In this document: piece by piece, positions 52,710 to 60,528 of the stretch
Numbering within the stretch: position 1 is the first letter of the stretch
Layout: every line of letters begins with the position of its first letter
From: an uncultured Candidatus Saccharibacteria bacterium
Lineage (GTDB): Bacteria; Patescibacteriota; Saccharimonadia; Saccharimonadales; Saccharimonadaceae
Direction: 5' to 3'
DNA: 64,000 nt
Assembly (NCBI GenBank): GCA_938030095.1
Contig: CALHGK010000010.1
Coordinates: 181,211 to 245,210, forward strand
The notes under the pieces: model-generated
Seen by the model: only the letters and a program-made list of their open reading frames with translations
Told to the model about the DNA's origin: nothing
Databases searched by the model: none
Made by a program: the position numbers and the translations under genes

Positions 52710-53918
52710 ATGCGAAAGTTCAACTACGAAGCACGCGACAAAGCGACCGACACCATCATCAAATCTATCGTCCAGGCTGAGTCTGAGATGGCGGCGGCGC
52801 GCGTTTTGACTGAGCAAGGCTTCGTTCCGCTCGATATCAAAGAAGTCGATGAGAGCGGTGGGCTCTTTGGCAGCCTGACGCGCCGTGTGACGACTAAAGA
52901 CAAGGTGGTCTTTACGCGCCAGCTGGCGACGCTGATTGGTGCGGGGCTACCCCTGTCGCAGAGCCTTCGCACGGTGCTGGAGCAGACGGAGAACAAGAAG
53001 CTGCAAGAGATTATCCAAGAGATCATTGCCGATGTTGAGGGTGGCCGGCAGCTGTCGGACTCCTTTGGTAAACACCCCGAGATCTTCGACAAAATCTACC
53101 TCTCGCTCGTCACCGCTGGTGAGGCCTCTGGCACGCTCGACCAAGCGCTCAAGCGGGTTGCCTCCCAGCAAGAAAAGGACGCCGCCATGGTGAGCAAGAT
53201 TCGCGGTGCCATGACGTATCCAGCCATTGTCCTGGCGGTGATCATGGGAGTGATGCTCTTTATGTTGCTCGTGGTGGTGCCACAGGTTGAGAAGCTATAT
53301 AGCGATATGCACAAGACGCTGCCATTCCTCACTGCGGCACTAATCGCTGTGGCGAAGTTTACCGCGAGCTTTTGGTGGGCGGAGCTGATCTTGCTGGTGG
53401 GTGCCATCTACTTCACCCGCCAATACGCCAAGACAGGCCCCGGCACGCGCACCTTCGACACGCTTAAGCTTAATATGCCCTTCGTTGGTAGTATGTTTCG
53501 CAAACTCTACATGGCGCGCTTTACTCGCACCGGCCAAACACTGCTTGCCACTGGTGTGCCGATGCTCGACATGCTCGACATCACCGCAACAGGGGTCAAT
53601 AATACGATTATCGAGGCTTCTATTCGCCGGACTGCCGAGAAGGTTAAGGGTGGGCGAGCGCTGTCTGTCTCGCTGAGCCGTGAAGATTACATCTTGCCAA
53701 TGGTGCCGCAGATGATCAAGATTGGCGAGCAATCGGGCAAGATCGACGAAATGATGGGTAAGACCGCCCAGGTCTACGAAGACGAGCTAGACGAAGAGAT
53801 CCGCAACATCTCCACCGCCATCGAGCCCGTGCTGATGGTCGTTCTCGCCATTGTAGCCGGTGGTATGGTGGCGGCCATTCTCTTCCCGATATATAGCTTG
53901 GTGGGGCAGCTGACGTAG
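52710..53918 (+). CDS. pilC: Type IV pilus inner-membrane platform protein PilC
   Basis: A 402-residue protein with two T2SF (GspF) domains: about 65-190 (FTRQLATLIGAGLPLSQSLRTV) and 265-390 (FTRTGQTLLATGVPMLDMLDI), each followed by helices; three membrane helices near 170-190, 215-235 and 370-395 (PVLMVVLAIVAGGMVAAILFPIYSL). It is the rotating platform on which PilB and PilT act. It starts 3 nt after pilT and ends the operon at a terminator. Confidence 0.95.
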   Translation: MRKFNYEARDKATDTIIKSIVQAESEMAAARVLTEQGFVPLDIKEVDESGGLFGSLTRRVTTKDKVVFTRQLATLIGAGLPLSQSLRTVLEQTENKKLQEIIQEIIADVEGGRQLSDSFGKHPEIFDKIYLSLVTAGEASGTLDQALKRVASQQEKDAAMVSKIRGAMTYPAIVLAVIMGVMLFMLLVVVPQVEKLYSDMHKTLPFLTAALIAVAKFTASFWWAELILLVGAIYFTRQYAKTGPGTRTFDTLKLNMPFVGSMFRKLYMARFTRTGQTLLATGVPMLDMLDITATGVNNTIIEASIRRTAEKVKGGRALSVSLSREDYILPMVPQMIKIGEQSGKIDEMMGKTAQVYEDELDEEIRNISTAIEPVLMVVLAIVAGGMVAAILFPIYSLVGQLT

Positions 53919-53973
53919 TGCACAAAAAAGGTTGAATATATAGGTAGCATATGTTACGATAGAAGTGCAATAT

Positions 53974-54011
53974 AGCCGGGGTTGGATCAGTGTTCATGCC
54001 TCGGCTTTTTT
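53974..54011 (+). terminator. Terminator of the pilM-pilC operon
   Basis: AGCCGGGG/CCTCGGCT stem with T7, overlapping the 3' end of the convergent DUF3800 gene. Confidence 0.75.
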
Positions 54012-54757
54012 GATTTACTAAAATCAATTGTCCATATTCCAATAGGTTTTTTGGGACTATCTACAACAGGTTGGATTTTAATAGAAAAGCATTGTTCAAA
54101 AGTCTCTATTAGCTGTTTTCGTGTAGTGTCATTTCGCCCAAGTTTTTGTTTTTCTCCAGACTGTATTTCGAGCCCCAGCCTAATAATACCAGTCAGTAAA
54201 TCAACAGTTTGCAACGGTAGAAATTCATGTGATGTCGCTGGCAGGACACCTAATATTTTCTGAGGTCGATTAATCACTGTTGCCCAGTCGAATTGAGGGT
54301 CAAACTGATCTGGTACAAAGACACAAGAAGTTATTTGTATATAATCAAAATACATATGCATAATGCGCCTATACATACCTTCAAGAGATCCATCATGACG
54401 GTATTCTGGATCGCGTCTATCTATAACGATTGCTTTAAAACGAAACTCTGTTTTTATTGCGAGAGCTCTAATAAAATCGTCGTATAATTTGATAGTATGG
54501 AGAGTGATTTTATTGAATTTTAGCTCAAAAGATGATTGTTTGCGTGCGAGTGAAAACAACCCTTGTAAGTTATTTTCTAGCAGATATTGCCTCGATCTTT
54601 CTTCGCGTTGCGTTTGTATGGTATTAAATATCTGATCTCGAATGCGTTGCAGCTTGCTAATAAATAGGTGTGGGTTCTGGACCTCTAAAAAGCCACATAC
54701 AAAAAATCTGTCCTCCTGCTTATTGCCAGATTCATCCATAAATACAAAAGGTATCAT
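53987..54757 (-). CDS. DUF3800 domain protein
   Basis: A 256-residue protein of the DUF3800 family (predicted RNase H-like fold): an N-terminal FVFMDESGNKQEDRFFVCGF strand with the DESG motif, an internal VIDRRDP, and a late LPLQTVDLLTGIIRLG segment typical of the family. Members are common in mobile and defence loci; activity is unproven. The gene is clearly AT-richer than the pil genes and lies next to tRNA-Arg, which suggests transfer. GAGGA precedes ATG 54757 on the minus strand; a 10-codon longer frame has no SD. Confidence 0.82.
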   Translation of the reverse strand: MIPFVFMDESGNKQEDRFFVCGFLEVQNPHLFISKLQRIRDQIFNTIQTQREERSRQYLLENNLQGLFSLARKQSSFELKFNKITLHTIKLYDDFIRALAIKTEFRFKAIVIDRRDPEYRHDGSLEGMYRRIMHMYFDYIQITSCVFVPDQFDPQFDWATVINRPQKILGVLPATSHEFLPLQTVDLLTGIIRLGLEIQSGEKQKLGRNDTTRKQLIETFEQCFSIKIQPVVDSPKKPIGIWTIDFSKSKKPRHEH

Positions 54758-54803
54758 ATTTTCCTCGTTACATAAAGTATACCACACGTAGTGTGCTATA
54801 ACA

Positions 54804-54812
54804 TGCTATACT
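54804..54812 (+). promoter_or_regulatory. Extended -10 promoter of tRNA-Arg
   Basis: TGCTATACT ends 8 nt before the first base of the tRNA, so the transcript should begin at or within 1-2 nt of the mature 5' end. Confidence 0.55.
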
Positions 54813-54820
54813 ATACCCAT

Positions 54821-54897
54821 GCCCTGGTAGCTCAACTGGATAGAGCGGCTCCGTCCTAAGGAGAAGGTTGTAGGTTCGACTCCTATCCGGGGTACCA
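54821..54897 (+). tRNA. tRNA-Arg (anticodon CCT), CCA encoded
   Basis: A 77-nt cloverleaf: acceptor GCCCTGG with CCGGGGT (G1-U72 wobble), D stem GCTC/GAGC, anticodon stem GCTCC/GGAGA with loop GTCCTAA (anticodon CCT, reads AGG; closing 27-43 is G-A), 5-nt variable loop, T stem GTAGG/CCTAT with TTCGACT loop, discriminator A and encoded CCA. The G1-U72 pair and the G27-A43 mismatch are slightly unusual. Confidence 0.95.
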
Positions 54898-54960
54898 AGA
54901 TTTGTATAAACTAGTCGTGCAGTATTATGACATGCTAGAGTCTGCTAGTTTGTTATAGCA

Positions 54961-54988
54961 AAAACTCGCCAAGGTAATGGCGAGTTTT
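54961..54988. terminator. Bidirectional terminator
   Basis: AAAACTCGCC/GGCGAGTTTT stem between tRNA-Arg (+) and the minus-strand membrane-protein gene. Confidence 0.85.
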
Positions 54989-55050
54989 GTTTTGCTTGAG
55001 TATCGTGTGATGGTAAGCGTAGAAGCGACGAAGCAAAGAATGCGGAGCTT

Positions 55051-55467
55051 TTACTGCCTCCCAAACCCACCAACAGCCTCTGCTGCCCATCGCACCCAGT
55101 CGGACATATCGTCCCAGCGGCTGCAGGCAGCGCCGACGAACATGATGGCGGAGGAGAAGAGGGCGAATGAGACGACCCAAGCCATGAATTCGGCTGGCAT
55201 AGCGCGCGTGCCACCACTCGTCCAACAGAGGTAGCAGAGCCAACCAAGCGCTCCCGCCGCAAGCATGCAGAGCGCTCGCACGATGCCATGGCCAAGGCGG
55301 CGCTGCCAGTCGGGTGGTGCGATTGGCTCGGTGGGGCTCACGGCCGGTGGTGCTGGCATTTTTGGCACCGGTGGCGCAGCTGGTGGGTGGTGCGGCGGTG
55401 GCACTGGTGGCGCTCCGGCACCAGCAGTGGTGCGGCGCTTGTGGATAAATCGCCCTGCCGTCACCAT
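55051..55467 (-). CDS. Small membrane protein with Pro-rich N-terminus (138 aa)
   Basis: Residues 15-55 are Pro/Ala-rich; two membrane helices follow (about 65-88 and 98-120), then a short helical tail rich in Trp. No family recognised. GGAG 8 nt before ATG 55467 sets the start, and a TATAAT box lies on the minus strand near 55505. The gene is monocistronic. Confidence 0.6.
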   Translation of the reverse strand: MVTAGRFIHKRRTTAGAGAPPVPPPHHPPAAPPVPKMPAPPAVSPTEPIAPPDWQRRLGHGIVRALCMLAAGALGWLCYLCWTSGGTRAMPAEFMAWVVSFALFSSAIMFVGAACSRWDDMSDWVRWAAEAVGGFGRQ

Positions 55468-55562
55468 ATACAAATGCTCCGTAGTATTGTCATGGTTTTT
55501 ATTATACGCGGGGATTGAGGGGTGGTGTCAAGGGGTAAATAATTGAAGCTTTTGCTTCTTCT

Positions 55563-55618
55563 GCGCTCGCTCTACCCTCATCACTTCATCTGATGGAGTG
55601 TGGGGAGGGTGAGCGTGA
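55563..55618. repeat. TIR-hairpin element, copy D (short palindromic form)
   Basis: The two terminal repeats are joined directly (GCTCTACCCTCATCACTTC / GAGTGTGGGGAGGGTGAGC) without the internal hairpins, as in an internally deleted copy. It is immediately left of the nested-hairpin element. Confidence 0.6.
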
Positions 55619-55636
55619 GATGTAGCAAGGATACTG

Positions 55637-55755
55637 CTGCTATAGGGCTCTCGCTGGACAAGAAAATATCTGGAGGCCAGCGACCAAGCAAGCGGACAAA
55701 CTCTGTGGTATATTCTGGCCGGAACATTTTCGGTCTAGTGAGCGCCCTATAGCAG
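55637..55755. repeat. Nested-hairpin element, copy 1
   Basis: Layers of pairing: outer CTGCTATAGGGC (55637-55648) with GCCCTATAGCAG (55744-55755), then GAAAAT/ATTTTC (55662-55667, 55726-55731), then GGCCAG/CTGGCC (55675-55680, 55715-55720), then ACCA/TGGT around a purine-rich loop. The core is almost identical to 58459-58529, while the outer arms differ. It could be a structured RNA or a palindromic mobile element; no T run follows. Confidence 0.7.
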
Positions 55756-55851
55756 CCGGCAGCTAGGTTTGGCATCCAAGTGGTGTTAAGTTCGTGCTAC
55801 AATAGACAGCAAGAAAAGCATAACAATCATCACACAAAAAGGCAGGGCATA

Positions 55852-56367
55852 ATGGCACAGACCAAGGCATTTAATGGGCAGCGCGAGGGTGAGGAGCTGC
55901 TGTTTGTCTTTCGGCGGCATATTATTGCCATGCGCAAGGGGTTTTATATGCTACTGCTGCCGCTGGCGGTGGGGGCTATTCCACCACTGATCTGGCAAGA
56001 CACACTGGAGCTGTTCTTGCTGCCGGTGGCGGGGCTCGTCTTGGGGTCTATTGGCTTTTGCTATCATTTTTTGATGTGGCGCTACACCTATTACATCGTG
56101 ACAGACCAGCGCATCCGCCAGGTGACGCAAAAGGGGTTTTTTGGCACCGATGTGGTGGAGCTGAGCTTGGCAAAAATCCAAAATATCAGCTATAATATAC
56201 CAGGATTCTCGGGTGAGGTGTTTCATTTTGGTACGATTGTGATCCAAACATTTGTGGGCGATCTCATCATCCGCAATGTCGATCATCCCGAGCAGATCTA
56301 CAATCAGCTGCAAGATGCCGTCAGCGAGGCGGAGCGCGCAGCACAAGCAGCAGGAGTATCACCATGA
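55852..56367 (+). CDS. PH-domain (bPH2/DUF304-like) membrane protein
   Basis: A 171-residue protein. Two membrane helices (about 28-50 and 58-80) are followed by a bacterial PH-like domain starting WRYTYYIVTDQRIRQVTQKGFFGTDVVEL, the hallmark of YdbS/YdbT-type proteins, and ending in a charged helix. Probably a membrane scaffold. The ATG has a weak GGCAGGG site. It overlaps the next gene by 4 nt; a TACAAT box lies near 55798. Confidence 0.8.
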   Translation: MAQTKAFNGQREGEELLFVFRRHIIAMRKGFYMLLLPLAVGAIPPLIWQDTLELFLLPVAGLVLGSIGFCYHFLMWRYTYYIVTDQRIRQVTQKGFFGTDVVELSLAKIQNISYNIPGFSGEVFHFGTIVIQTFVGDLIIRNVDHPEQIYNQLQDAVSEAERAAQAAGVSP

Positions 56368-57536
56368 AATTACCAAGCAAAAAACCCAAACGCAGCCGCT
56401 ACGGCACTCAAGCCGCATCGGCTACCCCAGCCACTGGCCTGAAGGATCGCCTGGCAGCGCTCAAGCCGAAGCGGGGGGGCAAGAAAGTAGGCAAATCTAC
56501 CAAAACAGAGGCGGGCACAGCCAACCCCAACACTCCCAAGAAGTTCGAGCGCATTACCAACGAGACGGTGGCGGCACACCGCGAGGAGATATTGGCTGGT
56601 GGGCGCAAGTTCAAACATCCCGTCCAGGTGTCGCGCCGACGGGTGATTATCAACACGATCATTGTGGCCTTGGTAGCGGCCTTGCTGCTGGCGGCGGTGG
56701 CGTGGCAGCAGCTCTACATTGCCCAGAGCTCCAACAACCTCCTCTACCGCATGACGCAGATCTTTCCTGTGCCAGTGGCTAGTATTGATGGTGAGCTGGT
56801 GCGCTATAGCGACTACCTCGTGCAGTATCGGGGATCTAAGTATTATCTAGGCAAGTACGATGAGATCCGCATCGACAGTGATGATGGCCGCGAGCAGCTC
56901 AAGCACATCAAGCGTGAGTCGCTCAACCGGGCGCTGGTCGACACCTACGCCGCCAAGCTGGCACGCCAGCATAATATCACCATAAGTGAGCAAGACATTG
57001 ATACCGTTATCGAGCAGCAGCGCAATACTGCCAATGGCAAGATTAGCCAAGAGACGTATGATGCATCGTCGCGCATGATGTACAACTGGTCGCCATCGGA
57101 CTATCGCCAAGCAGTGCGGCGCAGCATTGTGCGGGCTCGAGTCGCCTTTGCGGTTGATAAGACGGCCGATGAGTTGCAGCGCAAAGCCGCGGGGTTGGTC
57201 GCGAGCAGCAATGGTGAGTTTGCCAAAATAGCAACCCAGCTTGGTGGCAGTGGCCGCAGTAAACCCCAGGTGGGGGATTCTGGCCTGATCAATCTTGCCA
57301 GTAGCTACAACGGCCTTGCGGTGAGCGAGATCGCCAAGCTCGAGCCCGGCAAACCCTCTGGTGCTATCAAGAGCACAACAGACAGTGGCTACTACTTCGT
57401 CAAAGTAAATGAGAAGAACGATAGCAAAATCCGCTTCACCTACCTCTACATCCCCCTCACCGAGCTCACCAAGCAAGTTGCCCAGCTCAAAAGCGACGGC
57501 AAAGTGCAAGAATACATTGATGTCCCACAGAAGTAG
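56364..57536 (+). CDS. SurA/PrsA-like peptidyl-prolyl isomerase, membrane-anchored
   Basis: A 390-residue protein. A basic cytoplasmic N-terminus of about 90 residues leads to one membrane helix (about 93-116), a SurA_N-like chaperone domain (VASIDGELVRYSDYLVQY..., 130-260) and a parvulin-like domain (about 270-370) with KPQVGDSGLINLAS and LEPGKPSGAIKSTTDSGYYFVKVNE. It should fold exported proteins outside the membrane. It is translationally coupled to the PH-domain gene. A G7 run lies at 56473-56479. Confidence 0.8.
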   Translation: MKLPSKKPKRSRYGTQAASATPATGLKDRLAALKPKRGGKKVGKSTKTEAGTANPNTPKKFERITNETVAAHREEILAGGRKFKHPVQVSRRRVIINTIIVALVAALLLAAVAWQQLYIAQSSNNLLYRMTQIFPVPVASIDGELVRYSDYLVQYRGSKYYLGKYDEIRIDSDDGREQLKHIKRESLNRALVDTYAAKLARQHNITISEQDIDTVIEQQRNTANGKISQETYDASSRMMYNWSPSDYRQAVRRSIVRARVAFAVDKTADELQRKAAGLVASSNGEFAKIATQLGGSGRSKPQVGDSGLINLASSYNGLAVSEIAKLEPGKPSGAIKSTTDSGYYFVKVNEKNDSKIRFTYLYIPLTELTKQVAQLKSDGKVQEYIDVPQK

Positions 57537-57542
57537 GGGATA

Positions 57543-57676
57543 GTTCCTCCGATGGAGTGTGAAAACCGGTCGTAAATGACCGGTTTTTAGCCTTGGCATT
57601 GGGAGGTCGATACTTTGCTAGAAGTGTCGACTCTTTGGTATTTCAGAAGAAGTGTAGAGGAGGAAAGCGTGAGATA
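57543..57676 (+). repeat. TIR-hairpin element, copy E
   Basis: Partial left repeat (CCTCCGATGGAGTGTG), hairpin 1 AAAACCGGTC/GACCGGTTTT (57562-57571, 57578-57587), hairpin 2 GTCGATACTT/AAGTGTCGAC (57606-57615, 57622-57631, one wobble), and right repeat GAAGTGTAGAGGAGGAAAGC. It matches copy B/C in opposite orientation and fills most of the 368-nt gap before the prepilin gene. Confidence 0.7.
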
Positions 57677-57904
57677 GATCTATCAATAAGTGCCTATGGT
57701 TCTCAGCAGGAAATACGCGAGAATAAGCTATTTTTAGGACATTTTCTATAGCAATTATGCCAAAAATACCAGTCATATAGCACCGTTTTACACCTCTCTT
57801 CACAGGCCCATCATCTCGTGCGAACAAAACCTAGACAACGCTGCCATTCTACGCTATGATAGCAGTAACGTAAGCATATTCGTACATTGGTACAAAGGAG
57901 AAGT

Positions 57905-58363
57905 ATGAAACAACACCAAGCGAAGCAAGAAGGGTTTACCATCATCGAGGTGATGCTGGTGCTGGCGATTGCCGCCTTGATATTCTTGATGGTCTTTGTG
58001 GCGCTGCCTGCTCTGCAGCGAGGCCAGCGCGACACAGCACGCAAGAATGATGTGCAAAACATCGCTGCTGCCGTGACGCAATACACATCAAACAACCGTG
58101 GGAAGTTCCCCGACAGCAAGGGTCTCAAGGGTTACCTGGGCGATCTCTCGAACCTCGACAAAGAGAGCATCACCGTCCAAGACAACGCGGGCAATGGCAC
58201 CGTAACGCCTACCACCGAGAGCGCCATCGTCGTCAAGGGTGTGCGCTGCGACGCCACCAACTCCGATGGTGCTACCCTCAAGAAGGGAACATCGAAGCAG
58301 TTCGTCGTCGTCACCAAGCTTGAGGCAGGCGGCAACGGCGTGGCATACTGCCTCGAGTCGTAG
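57905..58363 (+). CDS. Type IV prepilin (major pilin candidate)
   Basis: A 152-residue protein with a class III signal: the charged leader MKQHQAKQEG, then the N-methylated Phe and FTIIEVMLVLAIAALIFLMV, with Glu at position +5. The globular part is small, with two Cys (about 120 and 150) that could close a D-loop. Being alone with a strong AAAGGAG and its own terminator, it is the best candidate for the main fibre subunit. PilD, encoded next, should process it. Confidence 0.9.
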   Translation: MKQHQAKQEGFTIIEVMLVLAIAALIFLMVFVALPALQRGQRDTARKNDVQNIAAAVTQYTSNNRGKFPDSKGLKGYLGDLSNLDKESITVQDNAGNGTVTPTTESAIVVKGVRCDATNSDGATLKKGTSKQFVVVTKLEAGGNGVAYCLES

Positions 58364-58389
58364 TAGGTGCAGAAGACACACAAGAAGAT

Positions 58390-58419
58390 GGCTGGTACCA
58401 AAGGGTGCCAGCCTTTTTT
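58390..58419 (+). terminator. Terminator of the prepilin gene
   Basis: GGCTGG-TACC/GGTG-CCAGCC stem with a T6 tail. Confidence 0.85.
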
Positions 58420-58445
58420 GTGGTGGAGCACACGATTTGCTGAAT

Positions 58446-58541
58446 CATACTTGTGTAAGAAAATATTCTAGAAGGCCAGCGACCAAGCGGGCGGAAAAGC
58501 TCTTGGTTTTATCTGGCCGGAACATTTTCGTCACAAGTATG
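58446..58541. repeat. Nested-hairpin element, copy 2
   Basis: Outer arms CATACTTGTG (58446-58455) and CACAAGTATG (58532-58541) differ completely from copy 1 yet pair perfectly. Conserved core: GAAAAT/ATTTTC (58459-58464, 58524-58529), GGCCAG/CTGGCC (58474-58479, 58513-58518) and ACCAAG/CTTGGT. It lies between the prepilin terminator and pilD. Confidence 0.7.
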
Positions 58542-58652
58542 GCTTAGTAATTCACTACATAGTGAGGAAGGTTTGGCTTGTATTTGCACTGGCCTTCGGT
58601 AGAGCGTGATGATGTAGCACGTTCTTGCATATCTTTGCTATACTAGTGAGGT

Positions 58653-59522
58653 ATGACGATCTTGATAGCAGGTGCACTGCTCCTCCTCGGTGTAGTGCTG
58701 GGTAGCTTTGCGGGCGCGCAAGTGTGGCGGGTGCGTGCGCGGCAACTGCGGACTGATAAGCAAACCGGCCACCCCTACGACAAACACGAATGGCGCCAAC
58801 TACGCGTCCTCTTGCAAGGCACAGTGCGAGACGACCGCTCGCGCTGCCTGCAGTGTGGGCATGTGCTGGCGTGGTATGATCTACTCCCCGTAGTGAGCTG
58901 GCTATCGACTGGTGGGCGCTGCCGCTATTGCCAGCAGTTTATTGGTTGGTTCGAGCTGGTGATGGAGCTGGTGCTGGGGGTGGGCTTGGCACTGTCGTAC
59001 CTGGTGTGGCCATGGGCATTGCCAGCCAGTAGCCTGCTCTTTGCTGTGTGGGTGGTGGTGGCCTTGGTGCTGATGATCCTCGCGGCGTATGATGCCAAGT
59101 GGCAGCTCCTGCCTGACCCGCTCAACTATGGCTTGATGGCACTGGGTGCACTCTTCGTGCTGGTGCGGATGACGACACTGCACGATGTTGATCTTGTATC
59201 GCTCTCGGGAGCGGTGGCGCTACTGGCGGGGTTGTATGGTGGGCTGTATGCCATCTCGCGCGGGGCGTGGATTGGCTTTGGTGATGTGAAGCTCTGCGTG
59301 GGCTTGGCGCTACTGCTGGGTGATTGGCGATTGGCCTTTATGACGCTGTTTTTCTCTAACATGCTGGGTTGTATCATCGTCCTACCGGGCCTGGTGCGTG
59401 GCCAGCTCAATACGCGCTCGCAGGTGCCATTTGGGCCGCTGCTTATCATTGGCTGCGTTATTTCACTCTTGTTTGGTGGGTCTATCTTGCGCGCGCTGGT
59501 GGCATTACCGCTGGGCTTCTAA
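58653..59522 (+). CDS. pilD: Prepilin leader peptidase / N-methyltransferase PilD
   Basis: A 289-residue membrane protein. The N-terminal cytoplasmic loop has two Cys pairs (CLQCGH and CRYCQ, about 68-95), the zinc-type motif of full-length PilD. The two catalytic Asp motifs are AYDAKWQLLPDPL (about 150) and GFGDVKLCVGLALLLG (about 210). It cleaves prepilin leaders and methylates the new N-terminus. TATACT (58639-58644) ends 8 nt before the ATG, with no SD. It is not in the pilM operon. Confidence 0.95.
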   Translation: MTILIAGALLLLGVVLGSFAGAQVWRVRARQLRTDKQTGHPYDKHEWRQLRVLLQGTVRDDRSRCLQCGHVLAWYDLLPVVSWLSTGGRCRYCQQFIGWFELVMELVLGVGLALSYLVWPWALPASSLLFAVWVVVALVLMILAAYDAKWQLLPDPLNYGLMALGALFVLVRMTTLHDVDLVSLSGAVALLAGLYGGLYAISRGAWIGFGDVKLCVGLALLLGDWRLAFMTLFFSNMLGCIIVLPGLVRGQLNTRSQVPFGPLLIIGCVISLLFGGSILRALVALPLGF

Positions 59523-59570
59523 AGCCTCGGCTGGGTAGGCTTGCTCCTTCTTGCAAACCTGGTGTAATAC

Positions 59571-59598
59571 TTGACAATCCAGAGAGAGAGAGTACTAT
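59571..59598 (+). promoter_or_regulatory. Promoter with an (AG)6 repeat in the spacer
   Basis: TTGACA (59571-59576), 16-nt spacer containing AGAGAGAGAGAG (59581-59592), TACTAT (59593-59598). Slippage by one AG unit would change the spacer to 14 or 18 nt. Confidence 0.55.
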
Positions 59599-59632
59599 AG
59601 GCATCATAAACACCTAACTCCAAGGAGATATG

Positions 59633-60373
59633 ATGTCACGATATGACCACCTACCTAGTGGTGAGACAAAACAAGAACCGTATAAGCCAGAGTTGCGAGA
59701 CTTCCCAACGCCAAAGACCCAAGAGTTTAGGAAGGGAATAAATGATGAGTATACTCGGCGAATGGAAGAGGCTGAACAAAAGATTAAAGCAGACCTTGCC
59801 AGAGAAGACAATGAACGCCGATGTGAGGATATCGCCAATGAAATACAGCGGCTTGGCAGAGTATTGGCAGAGAATGGCTTTGGTAGCCGGTCTGAGGACA
59901 AGCATGTTGCCGTCACTAGCTATGCTGGTGGCGAGACTAGATATTCGCGCGGGAACTATATTCAGTATGAGACGGCCGTTGCAGCGCGGTTTCTCCCCAA
60001 GGGTGCACGTGATGATAGTGGTTGGGGACAAGCTGAAGAGGACTCGATACATAAAGGGCGCGACTGCGATATCACTGACCCACATAATGAAGCTCAGTAT
60101 AATAAGGGTGGTTACATCATTAGCATCGTAACTGGCCCAGCAGTCGAAGTGTATTCCGATCGACCACTAACAGACGAACAGAAGGATCGCTACCGTGATT
60201 TTCACCAGCCAGGGACAGTGCTAGTGAGCTTTGCTGGCCGGTATAATGATGAGGCAAAGGTGCTTCGTGCTGGCGAGCTAGGTAAGTCAACTAACCTAAA
60301 GGCATACGAGCTCGTCCTTGCTGCTATGCAAGATGCTGAGGCGGAGTTACTCGCTGGCGAAGAGACGCAGTAG
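59633..60373 (+). CDS. Hypothetical protein (246 aa)
   Basis: A soluble, charged protein of no recognised family. The N-terminal third is a probable coiled coil (EYTRRMEEAEQKIKADLARED region); the middle is Gly/Tyr-rich, the end helical. AAGGAG (59622-59627) favours ATG 59633 over ATG 59630. It lies between pilD and the minor-pilin operon but shows no pilus features. Its promoter has an (AG)6 tract. Confidence 0.65.
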   Translation: MSRYDHLPSGETKQEPYKPELRDFPTPKTQEFRKGINDEYTRRMEEAEQKIKADLAREDNERRCEDIANEIQRLGRVLAENGFGSRSEDKHVAVTSYAGGETRYSRGNYIQYETAVAARFLPKGARDDSGWGQAEEDSIHKGRDCDITDPHNEAQYNKGGYIISIVTGPAVEVYSDRPLTDEQKDRYRDFHQPGTVLVSFAGRYNDEAKVLRAGELGKSTNLKAYELVLAAMQDAEAELLAGEETQ

Positions 60374-60406
60374 GCAGTAAAGCCCTTTGAAGTGAGCCAA
60401 GCAAAG

Positions 60407-60432
60407 ACCAGCCCGAGAGTGGCTGGTTTTTG
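60407..60432 (+). terminator. Terminator
   Basis: ACCAGCC/GGCTGGT stem with a T5 tail. Confidence 0.8.
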
Positions 60433-60510
60433 CGCTCTATACCTAAGCCGTGCAGAGGTATTATCTCTCCCCAGAATCGCCTCATCACCCTGTGCCGCTA
60501 ATGCTGCTTG

Positions 60511-60519
60511 TGCTATACT
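60511..60519 (+). promoter_or_regulatory. Extended -10 promoter of the minor-pilin operon
   Basis: TGCTATACT ends 9 nt before ATG 60529; no SD, so leaderless or nearly so. Confidence 0.55.
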
Positions 60520-60528
60520 AGAGAGGTT

